A stretch of DNA of 64,000 bases from NCBI GenBank assembly GCA_001592805.2, contig CP051139.1, positions 62,001 through 126,000 of the forward strand, given 5' to 3'. Numbering within the stretch: the first letter of the stretch is position 1; every line of letters begins with the position of its first letter. The position numbers and the translations under genes were made by a program. Under the pieces are notes generated by a model. The model worked only from the letters and a program-made list of their open reading frames with translations, did no database searches and was not told the origin of the DNA. Shown in pieces: positions 19,801-29,321 of the stretch. This stretch comes from Peltaster fructicola. Lineage: Eukaryota; Ascomycota; Dothideomycetes.

Positions 19801-22256
19801 TTGCATCGTTGACAAAGCTCGACTTGTAGGAGAGGACAACCTGAGAACTCCTCTCGAGCTTCGATAGAACCACAAGCTCATTGAGCTTCTGCCCAACACG
19901 CAGCTTCTTCTGCATGCTCTCAGCCTTGCTAGCTGAGCCGTCAACAAGGTGTCCTGTTCGGACAATGCCTTGCACTCCACCCTCAATCTCGACTTCGATC
20001 TTATCAGCAAGTAATGCAGTGACACTGCCACTAACAATCTGACCAGGCTGTAGGTTATTCAGAGCTTGTTGCGTGAAATCATCGACGCCACCAGCAGCCT
20101 TGCATGACACTCTCAGCTGCTCGTTCTCAGCATCAATCTGCAAGATTCGAGTATTGACGGTCTGTCCGAGCTTGAAGTGCTTGGCTGGACTCTCCACGAA
20201 TGCCTCACTCATTTCTGAGACGGGCAAAAAGGCTCTGATCTGACCGTAGTACTGAACAAGAGCTCCCTTGTCGAGGAGCTTGACCACGGTGCCCTTTGCC
20301 TCCTGACCAACACTCAGATCACTGTAGCTTTGCCAGAAATCGGCACTTTGGTCATTGACCAAAGTCTTCTTCAGTGTCACTCTGGCTTGTCTCTTATCCG
20401 TGTCGATGCTCAACACACGGCCCTTCACTGCGAAGCCTTCACGAAACTTGCGTTCCGGATGCTGGAGAGCAACATCGGACATGTGCAGTGCTGGTACGAG
20501 TGCAGTGATGTTGCCGCTGAGCTTGATCACGACGCCAGTAAGACCAGAAGCACCACCCAGGATAAGACGTTCGACCTTGCCATCAACTGCTTGACCAACC
20601 TGAAGGTCTTCCAATCTGAGGAACGCCTGGGCAAGGACAGACTCTTGTAAGGAAACGTAGTACAATGCATCGACAGGATTGAAGCCAATAATCCGTGCTC
20701 GATGCTTGCTGCCGATCATGAATTTGCCTGTCGACGTCGCGAGCTCGTCGATGCGCGTGTCCGATACCTGCGAGATATGTGCAAATGCTTTGGCGATTGA
20801 CACTCCAGCGTCGTCGTTGACATCCAGATACAGACCTCGATCGCTGACAACACCAGTCACGATAGTGTGCTCGCAGACACTAGACAGTGGTAGTGAATGT
20901 TCCAGCAACTTCGCCTGAGATCGGGCCTTCTCTGGAGGGCTAGGTCCAAGACTCGTGCTCTGAGGAGGCATGGTCAAAAGATGTGGCAACAAGGAGATAC
21001 CGATCTTGCGATTGCCTTCGTCCGTAGGTAGACTCCAAATGATTCTTGCTCTTGTCTTCGAACCGATCTTTTGCTGCTTGAGGAAGTCCTCGGTGGATGT
21101 CAACCCAGCACCGGAGTGCAGAGCATCTGCCATGACATCGACCATACCCATAAGCTTGCCAGTAATACCACCAGCACTTGCGCTTGTGATGAGCACATCG
21201 ATAGCCAAGCCTGGTACAAGAGCTTCGACATCTGGAACGTCCGTAACCACAGAGCTGTGCTTGCCACCAGATGTTGCCCAGAAACGAGCAGCATCAGGCG
21301 ATAGCTTAACCACAGAGCCACCACTACCTTTGCCGGTTACGATGCAGAGCATCACTTGTCCTTCCTCGAGCTCCTCAAGCTTGTATGCGAATCCCAGCTC
21401 TTTCTTAGACACGAACCCCTTGATTTCGCTGCTGGACAATCCCAGATCCATGATGATACCATGATCCTCAATGCTGCGAATGGAAGCTTGTATGTAGCAG
21501 TTCGTAACAACATTGTCAGCTTCTAGTTGGGCGTTCACTTGCGCTGGGTCGATTGAGAGCTCGATGTGGCGCTTGTTTGCGGCTGTCGCCTGTGATGGCT
21601 CTGTCACGACAGCACGCAGCCACTGCCCGATATGGAAAATCTGCTTGAGGTCGACATCGTCGTCGCTGTCCTTGTCCGCATCGTCATCGAGTAAAGCCTC
21701 GATACGACCATTCAACTTCGCTGATATAGCTGTGATCGGTACAAAACCAGTGAGGGTTGTTTGGGAGGGCAAGAGCAAGGTCTCTACTCGTGATAGAAGT
21801 AATCCGACCAAGCACTAGACTGCCAGGAACCAGAGTTTTGTAGCTGAGACCATGTATTTTACTACCTTGCGACTTGTCCTTCGGTGCGCTGTCGGCAGTC
21901 TTTTGATCCTTCCTTCTCTTCTTGCTAGGTCTGGCAGCTGTAGGCTCTGTCTCGTCGATGCCGTCCTCATCGTCCAGTCGAGGTGCCTTTTTTCCGGTCG
22001 ATTGTTCGAACAACACATCTCTTTCTGCCTGTGCGCGAACTTGCTTCTGTTCCAGTGGACTCAAGACACTTGCACCTCCTCTTGGAAATGACCTCTCTTC
22101 CTGTAGCAGCACCGACTTGGCCAGTGGCTTCCGCTCACCAGTCTGTCCATCATTCGTTTTGGTAGATTGGACTCGCTGACCAGGCTTGTCGCCATTGGGT
22201 CTTGGTCGTTTGTTCGGTCTGGCATCAGAGCCTGCTTTCCTCTTTTCGGGCGCCAT
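16877..22256 (-). CDS. RRP5: rRNA biogenesis protein RRP5, reading frame interrupted by one extra base
   Basis: RRP5 is a nucleolar scaffold of the small-subunit processome and of early 60S particles, needed for cleavages A0-A3. The N-terminus has the family block SFPRGGASVLSPLE (residues 56-69). About a dozen S1 RNA-binding domains follow, then an acidic linker, then C-terminal HAT/TPR-like repeats (from about DFERQLLGQPNDSGLWIQYM) ending in KFVFKKWLEFEEAHG. The total, 1792 residues, fits the yeast protein's 1729. Inside the first S1 domain the frame changes by one base. Residues up to ALPNN lie in one frame and LTGFVPITAIS in another, with one of the three G at 21754-21756 (plus strand) in excess. 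Conserved sequence runs right through, so an intron does not explain it. The two open frames overlap at 21684-21811. Confidence 0.93.
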
Positions 22257-22501
22257 ATCTTCGAGTTATATGGCACAATGTTCACTGGAGTTAATGGCAA
22301 GAGGAATGCGGCTCTAAGTTCGCTAGATGGACAAAAATTCTTGGACCTTGCGCGGAACCGATTCCGCCATTGTTCTACGTCACGCAAAGTCGCGCTTCAT
22401 CGACGCGTCTCTCCCGTTCTCGTGCTCTCACCCAAGTTCTCCAGCTCTCTTCGTCGTCGGCGTAGAGGCTGCACGACCCTGCGAAGCTTCATCGCATCAC
22501 G
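22257..22501. promoter_or_regulatory. Shared divergent promoter of RRP5 and CDT2
   Basis: These 245 bases lie between divergent start codons. An A/T-rich core ACAAAAATTCTT near 22332 faintly resembles the ribosome-biogenesis RRPE element (TGAAAAATTT in yeast), but a single partial match carries little weight. Confidence 0.45.
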
Positions 22502-24526
22502 ATGGAGTCTCAGTCCATACAATCGAGCCCATTGGCGTACTCGGGCAAGGAGAATGCTACACCTGATACCTTCACCTCGCCACGCCGATTGAAGAACGCT
22601 CTCAAGCCTCGCAAGCCACCAACCGTCACACCCAAGCGGTTCAGCAGATTCTTCACGCCGCGAGCGTCTCTCAATACTCGGAACAATCGCAATAGCAGAG
22701 TTAGTCGTCAGCTCAAGGACATCACGAAGTACGCGGTCAATAGCCGTGGCCTCGATCGTGATGAAGTCTCCAATCAGGACTTTCCGTCCCTCCGTCCATC
22801 CAAGAGACGAAAGTTTGCAGAAGAGCCGACCAGCTCTCCTCCTCAATCTTCGCCGATAAAGTGTCAACACTCACCTCAACGCAAGCTGCATGTGTTGGAG
22901 GATGATATCGAGTCAGTGTGCTCCTCCAGAGACGAGTCAGATCTGTTTGAAGAGGAGCCAATTCGACCTATCCTGAGACTCCGCCAATCTACTACATCAC
23001 ATCGCTTACTTACTCGCAGCTTCGGCGATCATCAGCTGTCTGCTCGAGCACACATAAACGCCGACAGTGCTGCGCTGGCATATTCCAGCACAGCTGATTT
23101 TGCCAGCAGACCAGAGGATTCTTTTGTTTGGCGAAAACCATTGGGATCACTAGCCTTCAGCACAGCGGCTTGCAACACCAACTCATTAGTAGCGGTCGGA
23201 GGAGAGAATGGCCGTGTACATATGCTGGACACATCACCATCAGCAGACTTCAGGAAGCCGCATGTCCACTTCCCGGTCTACCATAACGCGATAATGGACA
23301 TGGCATTCAGTCCCTGTGACTATATCCTGGCCGCGGCTGGCGGTGACCAGACATGCCGTGTGATCGATATGCAAACTCAACAAACACTCTCTGTGCTAGC
23401 TGGCCACAAGTCTTCGGTAAAGCAGATTCGCTTCCGACCTGACGACAACAAGCTCCTGACTTCCTCTGGTCGTGATGGTCTGGTGAACGTATGGGACCTT
23501 CGCTGCTCCGAACGTGCTGTTCAAACATTGGTTTTCAGACCATCTGCAGAGGACGATGACGACTCGCCACCTACGAATCTATTTCCATATGCTAGCATGA
23601 TTGTTGGTCCTGCTCATCGAGCTGTACGAGCGGTCGAGAAGATCGTGAAGATCCCTGGTCTGGACGACAACTCGTCTGTGAATGGTGTTTCAATCACCTC
23701 GATTGAACACTTGACAGGCTCTCGTGGTCATCTCTTACTGTCAGCATCAGAGGGCAACAGCAGTCTGAAGCTGTTCGATCTTCGTGTCGCAGGCCGAAAC
23801 ACTAAGAGTGACCGATTTGGCTACGAAGTCCCTGTAGCTTGTACACCACCTCCACCCGGACAGCAACGACATTATGGCGTATCTTCCCTGGTGCTGTCAA
23901 CCGATGGTTCCCGAGCGTACTCCATCTGCAAGGACAACACAGTATGGGTGTACAGCACCCAGCATCTCATCTTAGGCAGTGCGCCAGAGTCTATCAACTT
24001 CTCCAAGCGCACACGCCTATCACCACCCGAGAAGTCCAAAGAAGGTTCCGGTCCTCTTTACGGCATACGGAATCCTGCCCTACGTATCAGCAACTTCTAC
24101 ATTAGAGCCGCACTTCGCAAGGCCACACCCGAGCACGAAGAGCTGCTAGCGGTCGGAAGCCAGGACAAGTGCGCTGTAGTGTTCAGCACTGACGAACGGA
24201 CACTTCGATCGCAGGCCAAGCGAGCAAAGCAAGATCGCCAGATTGCTAGACCATCCTGGCTCAATAGCACTACTGAAGCATGTCCTGTCGAGATCTTTGA
24301 GAATGTCGGCACACCACTCGTTCGAGGACATTCGTTCGACGTCACAACTCTTGCTTTCGCACACAGTGGAGAGCTTGTCACGAATGGAGATGATCATAGG
24401 GTGCGCTGCTGGCGTCAAAACCAGAAGCTTGCGCGTCATCTCAGACAATGCGGTGAAGGTCAAGGTCAGCGATGGGGTTGTGGCTGGGCAGATGTGCCTG
24501 CAGAGCACGATGATGACGATGAATGA
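22502..24526 (+). CDS. CDT2: Cdt2-like WD40 substrate receptor of CRL4
   Basis: A single exon of 674 residues. About 210 residues of disordered, basic N-terminus (with a KEN tripeptide, SGKEN, at residues 15-19) precede a WD40 propeller. Repeats visible include SLVAVGGENGRVHMLDT, HNAIMDMAFSPCDYILAAAG, GDQTCRVIDMQTQQTLSVLA, GHKSSVKQIRFRPDDNKLLT and SSGRDGLVNVWDLRCS. The last is a WDxR motif, used to dock on DDB1. The HNAIMDMAFSP and SGRDG blocks are characteristic of Cdt2/DTL, which brings Cdt1, Spd1-type inhibitors and other PCNA-bound proteins to Cul4-Ddb1 for destruction in S phase. The C-terminus ends in an acidic tail. It is divergent from RRP5. The assignment is by repeat pattern and is strong but not search-verified. 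Confidence 0.85.
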   Translation: MESQSIQSSPLAYSGKENATPDTFTSPRRLKNALKPRKPPTVTPKRFSRFFTPRASLNTRNNRNSRVSRQLKDITKYAVNSRGLDRDEVSNQDFPSLRPSKRRKFAEEPTSSPPQSSPIKCQHSPQRKLHVLEDDIESVCSSRDESDLFEEEPIRPILRLRQSTTSHRLLTRSFGDHQLSARAHINADSAALAYSSTADFASRPEDSFVWRKPLGSLAFSTAACNTNSLVAVGGENGRVHMLDTSPSADFRKPHVHFPVYHNAIMDMAFSPCDYILAAAGGDQTCRVIDMQTQQTLSVLAGHKSSVKQIRFRPDDNKLLTSSGRDGLVNVWDLRCSERAVQTLVFRPSAEDDDDSPPTNLFPYASMIVGPAHRAVRAVEKIVKIPGLDDNSSVNGVSITSIEHLTGSRGHLLLSASEGNSSLKLFDLRVAGRNTKSDRFGYEVPVACTPPPPGQQRHYGVSSLVLSTDGSRAYSICKDNTVWVYSTQHLILGSAPESINFSKRTRLSPPEKSKEGSGPLYGIRNPALRISNFYIRAALRKATPEHEELLAVGSQDKCAVVFSTDERTLRSQAKRAKQDRQIARPSWLNSTTEACPVEIFENVGTPLVRGHSFDVTTLAFAHSGELVTNGDDHRVRCWRQNQKLARHLRQCGEGQGQRWGCGWADVPAEHDDDDE

Positions 24527-24616
24527 AGACGTGGACGCATAAGTAGTGTCGTGAGGCATTGGCTATACCACCTTGGACCTTCTCTAGCATAGATCCTCTC
24601 CAACATAGCTAGCTTA

Positions 24617-26548
24617 TCATGGCTCATTTAATGTCTTGGCGGCCTCCGTCACTCGCTCGAGTGTCTGTGTCATTACATTCATACCAGCAATCAATTGCTG
24701 CTTGTCCTCCTCAGTGCTGTACTCGATTGCGCCATCCTCAGTCTCAATGCTCTTCATGAATCGTTGTGTGGCATTGCGAAGTGGCTGCAGGTAGCTACCG
24801 CCAATATCATGATCCTTCCACAGATCTTGTATATCCAGGTGTTGTCGGAGCTGCTTTGAAGACACGAGTAGAACGAGGAAGTTGAGCACAGCATGATAGA
24901 AGGACAAGTTGAGTTGGAATGTCCTCCAGGCTGCGTCCACTGGCGCTGTGACCAAGTCTGCTTGCAGAGCTGGGAAGAGATACGGTGCCAGTCTTTCCAA
25001 GGCAAATGGCTTCGAGAATACTGAGCTCTCTTGTCCCTCGTGTGGCGCTACACTCGCTTCGACCACCTCGCCCTTGATCCATCCAACGGCTGTCGTCTTC
25101 AGATTCTCGAACGGGCAATGCTCGAGCGTATCACTGATGAATGCAAATCGAACCTTATCGTCGGGGTGTGATCGTAGGACTGTAGAGACCAAATAGTGAG
25201 CGTGTCCGCGCAGGTTGGCGTTAGGACAATTTGAGGCCAGCAGAGAAGTCATCTGCAGATACTCTGTGAAGTGTATATCCTGGCCTGGCGCCCCAATGTT
25301 GTCATTCTCGAGCGCTAGCAGGCCAAGAGCCAGACAGGCATCGATGAGAGCTTCAGGCTCTGTGCCAACAGTCCCCATGGCGGATGATGCTGCACTCAAG
25401 CCTACATTCATGAGATCGTGGTGCTGTGGGAAGATGGCGAACTCCGAGAGCTGCTGCTGCCGTCCATGGAGGATGGTCGACATCTGACGGGCGGTGTAGA
25501 GGAGTGCTGAGCCTGCTGACGACAATGGTATGTCTGCGGAAGATGCTGGAGGCTCTTCTTCGTCGCCGCCAATTGCAGCAATATCAGCAGTCGTGGCAGC
25601 TTTGAGGATGACACTGTCAGAGATGTCCAGATCATGTGCGAGTGACACGAGCTGTCCCAGAACATCGTTCCGTGTGTGCAGGACGCCGTCCGCTTTGAAG
25701 CGATATGATGTTGTCTTGGTATTAGGGATCACACGCTCGGGATGTAATGTCTCCATCAGACGCGTGGACCACGCCATGCCCGGAACACCATCAACTGTCG
25801 GCATGTTCGAAACGTACTCCTCGATGACATGTGTAAGGAATGCTTGGAACAGCTTTGTCTGTATGGCGGCTTCTCCAGGCTCGCTTTGTGATGACGAGGT
25901 ACCCTCAGGATCGCTGGCCGCTGGAGCATTCGTCTCCTTCGTCACCGTTCGAGATAGTGTGTTGCTGCTGTTTCTTGAGGGCAACGCAGGTCGTTGTATA
26001 CCTCGCATCTGCTTGATCATCTGCACAATAGAAGGGACCATGTCGTCTCGATGGCTCTCAGCACTCGCGAAGCTTGACAAAACAGCCTGGAGGGTCGTAC
26101 TAAGAAACCTTGATGGATATTTGGTTCTGATTCTCGCGTGTAGGGTGGTGAGCATGGAGAGTAGAGCATTGTACTGCTGAACGAACAGCGGCAACGGTGG
26201 CTGTGTTGTGGTGATCTTGAGCTTACTCACACTCAACTCCTCGTGATCAACATGGTGCGTGATGTTGTCATACTCAATGAAGCGCAACGCCTCAGTAACC
26301 TTGAGGATGACTTCTCGTGGATTGCCGAGACGTGCGATATCGTTTAGACAGTCGACGGATGCTGGCAGCATAGGAGTGAGTATCTGCACCAGATCCCATC
26401 CGATGTTAGTAGTGAGGGTCTCATCTTGTAAGACCTTGTGCAGGATTGGTAGTGTTTCTTCGGTCAGGTACTGCTCAACGATCGTCAGATAGCTGATGTA
26501 ATCTGTATGAGGCGGTAGAGCAGTGATGAGCGGACTCTCTTGAGCCAT
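24617..26548 (-). CDS. YAP-binding/ALF4/glomulin family protein (Ybp1/Ybp2-like)
   Basis: A single exon of 643 residues, almost entirely helical and leucine-rich, with no transmembrane segment. The N-terminal IVEQYLTEETLPILHKVL, then GWDLVQILTPMLP and CLNDIARLGNPREVILKVTE, match the fungal Ybp/glomulin family as I know it. Yeast Ybp1 protects the Yap1 oxidative-stress pathway and Ybp2 acts at kinetochores; plant ALF4 and animal glomulin bind the Rbx1 RING of cullin ligases. Residues about 195-225 are a Ser-rich disordered insert. Which of these roles applies here cannot be told from sequence. It is convergent with CDT2 (90-base gap) and divergent from the basic protein gene. Confidence 0.8.
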   Translation of the reverse strand: MAQESPLITALPPHTDYISYLTIVEQYLTEETLPILHKVLQDETLTTNIGWDLVQILTPMLPASVDCLNDIARLGNPREVILKVTEALRFIEYDNITHHVDHEELSVSKLKITTTQPPLPLFVQQYNALLSMLTTLHARIRTKYPSRFLSTTLQAVLSSFASAESHRDDMVPSIVQMIKQMRGIQRPALPSRNSSNTLSRTVTKETNAPAASDPEGTSSSQSEPGEAAIQTKLFQAFLTHVIEEYVSNMPTVDGVPGMAWSTRLMETLHPERVIPNTKTTSYRFKADGVLHTRNDVLGQLVSLAHDLDISDSVILKAATTADIAAIGGDEEEPPASSADIPLSSAGSALLYTARQMSTILHGRQQQLSEFAIFPQHHDLMNVGLSAASSAMGTVGTEPEALIDACLALGLLALENDNIGAPGQDIHFTEYLQMTSLLASNCPNANLRGHAHYLVSTVLRSHPDDKVRFAFISDTLEHCPFENLKTTAVGWIKGEVVEASVAPHEGQESSVFSKPFALERLAPYLFPALQADLVTAPVDAAWRTFQLNLSFYHAVLNFLVLLVSSKQLRQHLDIQDLWKDHDIGGSYLQPLRNATQRFMKSIETEDGAIEYSTEEDKQQLIAGMNVMTQTLERVTEAAKTLNEP

Positions 26549-26786
26549 GACGATGTGTGATGCTCTCCTAAAGCAAATCTGCTAAAGTGGTTGTCGAGGT
26601 CGAAAGGTCGAGGCTGATTCACTCGATGCGGGACGCTGTGCCGCGCCTCACATTTGTCGCTGCACCGCCACACTTCGCCATCATGTCTTGCATTAGCCTT
26701 ACAAACAAACCTCTGTCGATACATCATCCTCATGATCCCGTCAGGGCCTTAGCGAGCATTGCAATAACAGAGCATCTCTACTCAAG
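26549..26786. promoter_or_regulatory. Divergent promoter region
   Basis: These 238 bases lie between the starts of the Ybp/glomulin-like gene (-) and the basic protein gene (+). No named element is seen. Confidence 0.4.
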
Positions 26787-27878
26787 ATGACCAGCGATAC
26801 TCCAGCGCCTGGCCGTGCCGCCTATCAAGCAAGTCAGCCACTACTCGATGTACTTCAAACGGCGGCCGAACGAGCACAACAACAAGCCATTCTCTTGCAG
26901 CTGACCATGGAGGAGGTCAAGAAGACACGTGTGAGACTGCAGAGCGACCGGTTGGATGGCGCTTCATTCATGGAGCAGACCTACGTTCGCCACATCACCA
27001 CAGCATGGCAAGGCATGACCGAGTCATTCGCCGCGGTCTTTCAAAAGCTGCAGGACTTGACAAAGGCTGACGAAGCGCATGGTTGCGCAGAGAAGCCTGG
27101 TCACAAGACTATCCAGCGACTATACGAGAGTGTACTCTCCGCTAAGCATACAGCAACCATGTCTGTGCCTCGATTGAACAAGCCACAAGCTCCGGCAAGA
27201 GATACGGGAATCGCGAGAAAGAAACGACCTGCTAGCACCGAATCTGAAGACTCGGACCTGCGAGCGTTCAAGATCCGTCGGCTGGGACGTGGCAGGCTTC
27301 GAGCCGATGCTGAGTTGCCGTCAATGAAGCGAACAGCGATTGACGAGATCGCAGACACAGAACGACATCGGCTGCCCAAATTTCAACGTACAACAAGTCC
27401 AGAATCGAACGAACAATACAGCAAGTCTGTGCCAGTGGCCGAGGATGTCGAAAACGAAGCATCTCCAGTGACACAAGCCTCGTCCGTTGATGACAACGAT
27501 GTCGAGATGGCTGATGGTGCTCCTGAGCTGCTTCCAGAGGGCGATATCCTCCATATACCTCCGATGCCGGGCGTCCGCTATGTCGATATCACCGCCGAGG
27601 TGGAAGAGCGTCTCAGGATGAAGGAGCTACGGCGACGTGACACCAAAGGAGAGATGAAACGAAAGAGGCCGACTCGTGACATTTTCAACCCTAAGACCTT
27701 CGCGGCCGAGCAAGCACAGGAGCAGGCTTACATGCCAGCAACTAAGCGGTCTAAGCGGTTTCCTTTGCCAGGTAGTGAGCGGCAGCACTTATACACCAGG
27801 AACGAAGTGTCTGGAGTGAAGCGAGAGTCCGACGATGTGCATGCAGACGATAATCGAAGCAAGAAGCACAAGTCGTGA
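26787..27878 (+). CDS. Unrecognised basic, probably nuclear protein
   Basis: A single exon of 363 residues. The first 120 residues are helical and may form a coiled coil (LLDVLQTAAERAQQQAILLQ, then LTMEEVKKTRVRLQSDRL). The rest is disordered with several basic clusters that look like nuclear localisation signals (RKKRPAS, KFQRT, MKRKRPTRD, KRSKRFP, and the final RSKKHKS). Between them lies an acidic stretch (DDNDVEMADGAPELLPEGD) followed by the hydrophobic island ILHIPPMPGVRYVDITAEVE, which is the most domain-like part. I do not recognise the family. The composition suggests a chromatin or RNA-associated factor, but this is inference. Confidence 0.75.
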   Translation: MTSDTPAPGRAAYQASQPLLDVLQTAAERAQQQAILLQLTMEEVKKTRVRLQSDRLDGASFMEQTYVRHITTAWQGMTESFAAVFQKLQDLTKADEAHGCAEKPGHKTIQRLYESVLSAKHTATMSVPRLNKPQAPARDTGIARKKRPASTESEDSDLRAFKIRRLGRGRLRADAELPSMKRTAIDEIADTERHRLPKFQRTTSPESNEQYSKSVPVAEDVENEASPVTQASSVDDNDVEMADGAPELLPEGDILHIPPMPGVRYVDITAEVEERLRMKELRRRDTKGEMKRKRPTRDIFNPKTFAAEQAQEQAYMPATKRSKRFPLPGSERQHLYTRNEVSGVKRESDDVHADDNRSKKHKS

Positions 27879-28195
27879 TCAAGAACACGAAGAGCTTGAA
27901 TCGGGAGACAAGCGTTCCCGTGCTCGGCGCCGAGCAGGATGTCGTGTTCTCTGCGTCGACAAGTCACATCGAGTTACGTCTCAAGTATGCTCCGGAGAAG
28001 AGCTCGACATCTACGATGATGGTACAAGAGTGTCTGAGATGCTTATCAAAGCACACAAAGGTACCTCCAGCAGGTGATGTTTCGCATCATCGGTGCACAA
28101 GTCAATTTCGCAGATGACTACACCTCGACATACACGACCAGCATACGACTAGTCGTACGATCACGAGCCAGCCTGCCTCACCGCAGCATGCACAT
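27879..28195. other. Convergent 3' region, nothing seen
   Basis: This is the shared 3' flank of the basic protein gene (+) and the dienoyl-CoA isomerase gene (-). It presumably holds polyadenylation signals for both; no gene or repeat is visible. Confidence 0.5.
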
Positions 28196-29097
28196 CTACA
28201 ACTTAGCAAACTTCGGCTTTCTCTTCTGCAGACCAGCTGTCATGGAGTCCTCGACATCCTTCGTAAAGAACATGGCCGAGTTGACTTGTGCGACATAATT
28301 AAGACCTGCTCGACGTCAGCCAACCCTTAAAATACTCGTGGCAAGACGAACTTACCATCAGACACGGAGTGGTCTCTCGAGAAGTTGATCACATCCTTCG
28401 TTGACTGTACAGCGACGGGACTCTTCGAAGCAATCAACGCAGCAGTCTGCAGCGCTTTTGCCAGCGCATCGTCCTTGGTCTCAAAGACACCAGATACGAA
28501 GCCAAATTGCAAGGCCTCAGCAGGCGTGAATTCCCTTGCCGTCAGAGCAACCTCCTTGATGAATGACATAGGCACATTAGCTTTCGGCAGCCGCGTGAGT
28601 GTGCCAATATCTGCTGCGATGCCGATGTCGACCTCCTTGACTGAGAAACGAGTGTTTTTCGCACAGAATCTGATGTCACATGCCGAGGAGAGATCGATAG
28701 CCAGTCCGTAGGCAACGCCATGCAGAACAGCAATGACGGGCTTTGTGCACTTTTCAACTGCTGTGATGTCGTCCTGGAACTCGAAGATGTGTCTTCTCAG
28801 AGCTGCTGCTTTCCGTGCTTGATCGAGGTTCTGATTCTCCGAACCAGCGAGAGGTCCCTCAGTCGCTGCTGCTTGCACGTCTAGACCAGCTGAGAACGCT
28901 CTATCGCCTGCGCCGGAGATCACGATGACACGAATATCAGGATCGTAGGACATCTTTCGGAAGATGGCGCCTAGGCCCTCCCACATCGCTGAGACGAAGG
29001 CATTCAGCTTCTTAGGTCGGTTGATCTCGACATGCGCAACATATTCTGATGGAAAGGTAACGTTGAAGTATTCATGTTGATAGTCTGTTGGCGCCAT
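28196..29097 (-). CDS. Peroxisomal delta3,5-delta2,4-dienoyl-CoA isomerase
   Basis: Two exons, 28356-29097 and 28196-28305, are joined across a 50-base intron (GTAAGT...GAGCAG) to give 283 residues. The crotonase-fold enzyme shifts double bonds during beta-oxidation of unsaturated fatty acids. Oxyanion-hole sequence GAGDRAFSAGLDV and the block SACDIRFCAKNTRFSVKEVD followed by IGIAADIGTLTRLPK match mammalian ECH1, including its catalytic Glu and Asp (in KEVD and AAD). The second exon ends in AKL, a peroxisomal PTS1 signal that only the spliced form has. The start is the Met of MAPTDYQHEY; the longer upstream frame is not protein-like. It lies downstream of the AlkB fusion on the same strand. 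Confidence 0.93.
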
Positions 29098-29321
29098 GGT
29101 CTCTGCTGGTAATACTCGATGTAGTTGTCGTGTTGACGATGCGGCTGTACATGATACAGTCTTTCGTCTGATTGTTCCTGGCCACGTACGAGCCTCAACC
29201 GAGGTTAAGGTTTGGCAGATGAGGTCGATTGCCGAAGCAAACATGAGCATCACATCGATCACACAGACATCATTCAGCTCGTGTAGCACAAGCAAAGAGA
29301 GATTGAACAGAGTAGTATATC

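Noticed and set aside
21731-21810. An intron in RRP5 to explain the frame change
   Set aside because: Every GT...AG choice either is too short (25 bases) or deletes the conserved core of the first S1 domain, whereas one extra base explains everything.
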